This document shows positions 5,154 to 6,898 of a stretch of DNA of 6,898 nt, in pieces. How positions within the stretch are numbered: the first letter of the stretch is position 1; the number at the start of each line of letters is the position of its first letter. The notes beneath the pieces were generated by a model. It did no database searches and was not told the origin of the DNA. It saw only the letters and a program-made list of their open reading frames with translations. Source of the DNA: Planctomycetales bacterium (GTDB lineage: Bacteria; Planctomycetota; Phycisphaerae; SM23-33); the NCBI GenBank assembly GCA_030631125.1, contig DAOVLS010000121.1, positions 1 through 6,898 of the forward strand. Reading direction: 5' to 3'. The position numbers and the translations under genes were made by a program.

Positions 5154-6070
5154 ATCTTCCTGTTTTGCTTGACGAGGTGCTGAGGTTACTGGCGCCTAAA
5201 GACAAGCAGGTCATTGTTGATTGTACGGTCGGACTCGGCGGTCATGCCGAGGCGATGCTGGGGTCGGCGGGTAGTGATGCAACGCTGATAGGCATCGACC
5301 TGGACGAGTCCAACTTATTGAAAACCAAAGAGCGTTTAGTGTGTTTCGGCCGGCGTGTCAGGTTGTTCGAGGCCGACTTTGCAGACACCGACGTCGTGAT
5401 GACCGAGGCCGGCGTTGCTTCGGCCGATGTCATCCTGGCGGACCTGGGAATGGCTTCGACGCAGATCGACGACCCGTCGCGGGGTTTCAGTTTCCAGACC
5501 GACGGTCCTCTGGACATGCGTTACCGCCGGAGCGGACCCCAGCGGGGCAGGCCGACAGCGGCTGACCTGGTGAACACGCTCGGCGAGTCGGAACTGGCGG
5601 ACCTCATCTATCGCAACGGTCAGGACCGCCACAGCCGACGGATCGCCCGCGCGATTGTGCGGACCAGGCAGGCGGAGCGGATCGAGCGGACGGGGCAATT
5701 GGCGCGGATAGTCGCAGGTGCGTTACCGCGAAGGCCCGGTGTCAGGCACAGGATTCATCCGGCTACGCGGACGTTCCAGGCCCTGCGGATTGCCGTCAAC
5801 GGCGAGTTGAAAAGTCTCGAACGCCTGCTGGAAAAGATGCCCGGCCTGTTGAGCGTCGGCGGACGGGCGGCGGTAATCAGTTTCCACTCGCTGGAAGACC
5901 GCCTCGTCAAGCGGGCCTTTGCCGCAGCGGCCGAGACCGGAACGCACAAATTGCTGAATAAAAAACCAATAACCGGTGGTGCGGTTGAAATATACAGGAA
6001 CCCGCGGAGCCGATCAGCGAAACTTCGCGGGATCGAACGGATTCACGTGGCACGGGCGTCTCGCCCGTGA
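5138..6070 (+). CDS. rsmH: RsmH, 16S rRNA (cytosine-1402 N4) methyltransferase
   Basis: A 310-residue RsmH (MraW), the SAM-dependent enzyme that N4-methylates C1402 in the 16S rRNA decoding centre; length matches E. coli (313). The N-terminal HLPVLLDEVL (6-15) sets the start at ATG 5138. SAM-binding residues lie in VDCTVGLGGHAEAML (27-41) and GIDLDE (52-57). The family block DLGMASTQIDDPSRGFSF (102-119) continues with DGPLDMR; most homologues have DLGxSS, so Ser to Ala at 106 is a departure. Then come SRRIARAIVRTR (166-177), HPATRTFQALRIAVN (207-221), ISFHSLEDRLVKR (247-259) and NPRSRSAKLR (288-297). No Shine-Dalgarno is visible. The last residues, ARASRP, are encoded by a hairpin repeat beginning at 6047, so the native C-terminus may have been altered by it. 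Confidence 0.96.
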   Translation: MDDAGHLPVLLDEVLRLLAPKDKQVIVDCTVGLGGHAEAMLGSAGSDATLIGIDLDESNLLKTKERLVCFGRRVRLFEADFADTDVVMTEAGVASADVILADLGMASTQIDDPSRGFSFQTDGPLDMRYRRSGPQRGRPTAADLVNTLGESELADLIYRNGQDRHSRRIARAIVRTRQAERIERTGQLARIVAGALPRRPGVRHRIHPATRTFQALRIAVNGELKSLERLLEKMPGLLSVGGRAAVISFHSLEDRLVKRAFAAAAETGTHKLLNKKPITGGAVEIYRNPRSRSAKLRGIERIHVARASRP

Positions 6071-6117
6071 GTTCATGGCCGAGACCTTGCCTACCGGCAG
6101 GCAGGCGGTCATGCCAC
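6047..6117. repeat. Hairpin-rich intergenic repeat at the rsmH 3' end
   Basis: Short outer arms GTGGCA (6047-6052) and TGCCAC (6112-6117) bound two hairpins. The first is CACGGGCG-TCT-CGCCCGTG (6051-6069), a perfect 8-bp stem. The second pairs CATGGCCG (6074-6081) with CGGTCATG (6106-6113) and, above an AGAC bulge, CTTGCCT (6086-6092) with AGGCAGG (6099-6105). No T-tract follows, so it is not an ordinary intrinsic terminator. The compact form resembles REP/BIME-type dispersed repeats; copies elsewhere cannot be seen from this window. Confidence 0.6.
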
Positions 6118-6145
6118 AAGTTTATGCTGGGATGGAGCCTGTAAC

Positions 6146-6898
6146 ATGACACACGAAACACGCATCGCACTTCTTGTCGGTCTGGTATTTATTGTTCTTT
6201 TCGGTCTGGTTCTTGGGCAGCGGAGTATAAGTTTCTCGAAATCATACCGTTCCTCTCAATCCGCCGCACCGGCGGCGTCGCCTCCGGGACCCGAAGTGGT
6301 TTCGGCGGAGTTTTGCGAGCGGGACGATCGGTCTGTCCTTGCGCCTTCGACGGAGAGTTCCCGCCCGGCGGAGTCGGTCTCGCAGCAGCGCGACGGGTCC
6401 GGCGTATCCGCGCCTGCGGCGTCGAATACCCAGCCGGCTCCTGTCGTCAGACTCGTTTCGCCTCCCCGGCTGCGAACCTATCGGGTCCGCTCCGGCGATA
6501 CGCTGATCGGGATCGCTCGGAAGGTCTATGGCCGCAGGCGTGAGGGCGAGCATCTTCGGATATACCGCGCCAATCGCGATAAACTCACCAGTCCGGCTGC
6601 GCTGTCGGTGGGGCAGGTGCTGGTGATTCCCCCGCTTCGGGCCGAGGCGTCCCGGTCACAGCGCGTTGCCTCAACGCCCACGCGGAGGCATTACACGGAA
6701 ATGACGCTGACGGCGTTGAGCAGCCGCTTCAACAGTGAGCGCACCTATGTCGTCCGCCCCGGCGACTGCCTGACGGCCATCGCACGCAGGACGATGGGCG
6801 ACGGAAGTAAATCGGCTGTGCGAAAACTGCTTGACGCCAACCGCGACCGGGTCGCCGACCCCGACAGGCTGACGATAGGCATGAGGCTGAAAATCCCC
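6146..6898 (+). CDS. Membrane-anchored protein with two LysM domains (runs off right edge)
   Basis: 251 codons of an open reading frame with no stop before the window ends. Residues 8-24 (ALLVGLVFIVLFGLVLG) form one TM or signal-anchor segment after a short N-terminus. A low-complexity Ser/Pro/Ala linker covers about 36-108. The first LysM domain (111-162) begins TYRVRSGDTLIGIARKVYG and ends GQVLVIPP; the second (200-251) begins TYVVRPGDCLTAIARRTMG and ends GMRLKIP at the edge. LysM domains bind N-acetylglucosamine in peptidoglycan, so the protein should sit in the inner membrane with its LysM part in the periplasm. The ATG at 6146 has GGAG (6134-6137) 8 nt upstream. It occupies the slot of ftsL, another single-TM protein, but shows no FtsL-like coiled coil. 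A catalytic domain could lie beyond the window. Confidence 0.9.
   Translation, partial: MTHETRIALLVGLVFIVLFGLVLGQRSISFSKSYRSSQSAAPAASPPGPEVVSAEFCERDDRSVLAPSTESSRPAESVSQQRDGSGVSAPAASNTQPAPVVRLVSPPRLRTYRVRSGDTLIGIARKVYGRRREGEHLRIYRANRDKLTSPAALSVGQVLVIPPLRAEASRSQRVASTPTRRHYTEMTLTALSSRFNSERTYVVRPGDCLTAIARRTMGDGSKSAVRKLLDANRDRVADPDRLTIGMRLKIP

Overview
The window is GC-rich bacterial chromosome. The gene order mraZ - small ORF - rsmH - membrane-anchored LysM protein, and the sequence style of the kinase, nucleotidyltransferase and HMGL-like genes, suggest Planctomycetota, perhaps Phycisphaerae. This is judged from memory of protein families, not from a search, and is only moderately secure.

Left part, minus strand (about 1-2827): a sugar nucleotidyltransferase overlaps a galactokinase-family GHMP kinase at a TGATG stop/start junction. 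Together they look like a two-step salvage route from free sugar to sugar-1-phosphate to NDP-sugar. Both carry unusual residues in their signature motifs. Just past the kinase stop lies a ~143-bp inverted repeat built of GGGAnnn heptads (498-640). Next comes a promoter-like site with a dyad, then the start of an HMGL/2-isopropylmalate-synthase-like enzyme that runs off the left edge.

Middle (2916-4290): a divergently transcribed GT4 glycosyltransferase, which could use an NDP-sugar. It is followed by a palindrome over its stop codon, a terminator-like hairpin with a T8 tract, and an AT-rich gap with a candidate mraZ promoter. Three TCCC boxes in exact 10-nt phase overlie that promoter.

Right part, plus strand (4291-6898): a division/cell-wall (dcw-type) cluster. 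mraZ is followed by a 118-nt spacer with three short hairpins, then an 81-codon unrecognised ORF, then rsmH. The rsmH start codon lies in the tip of an 11-bp hairpin whose 5' arm begins at the small ORF's stop codon, suggesting translational coupling. rsmH ends inside a compact hairpin-rich repeat (6047-6117). The last gene, cut by the right edge, encodes a single-TM protein with two LysM domains and takes the place where ftsL usually sits.

No tRNA, rRNA, CRISPR array or transposase gene was seen. The most interesting items are the start-codon hairpin with its upstream ORF, the variant kinase/nucleotidyltransferase pair, and the heptad inverted repeat.
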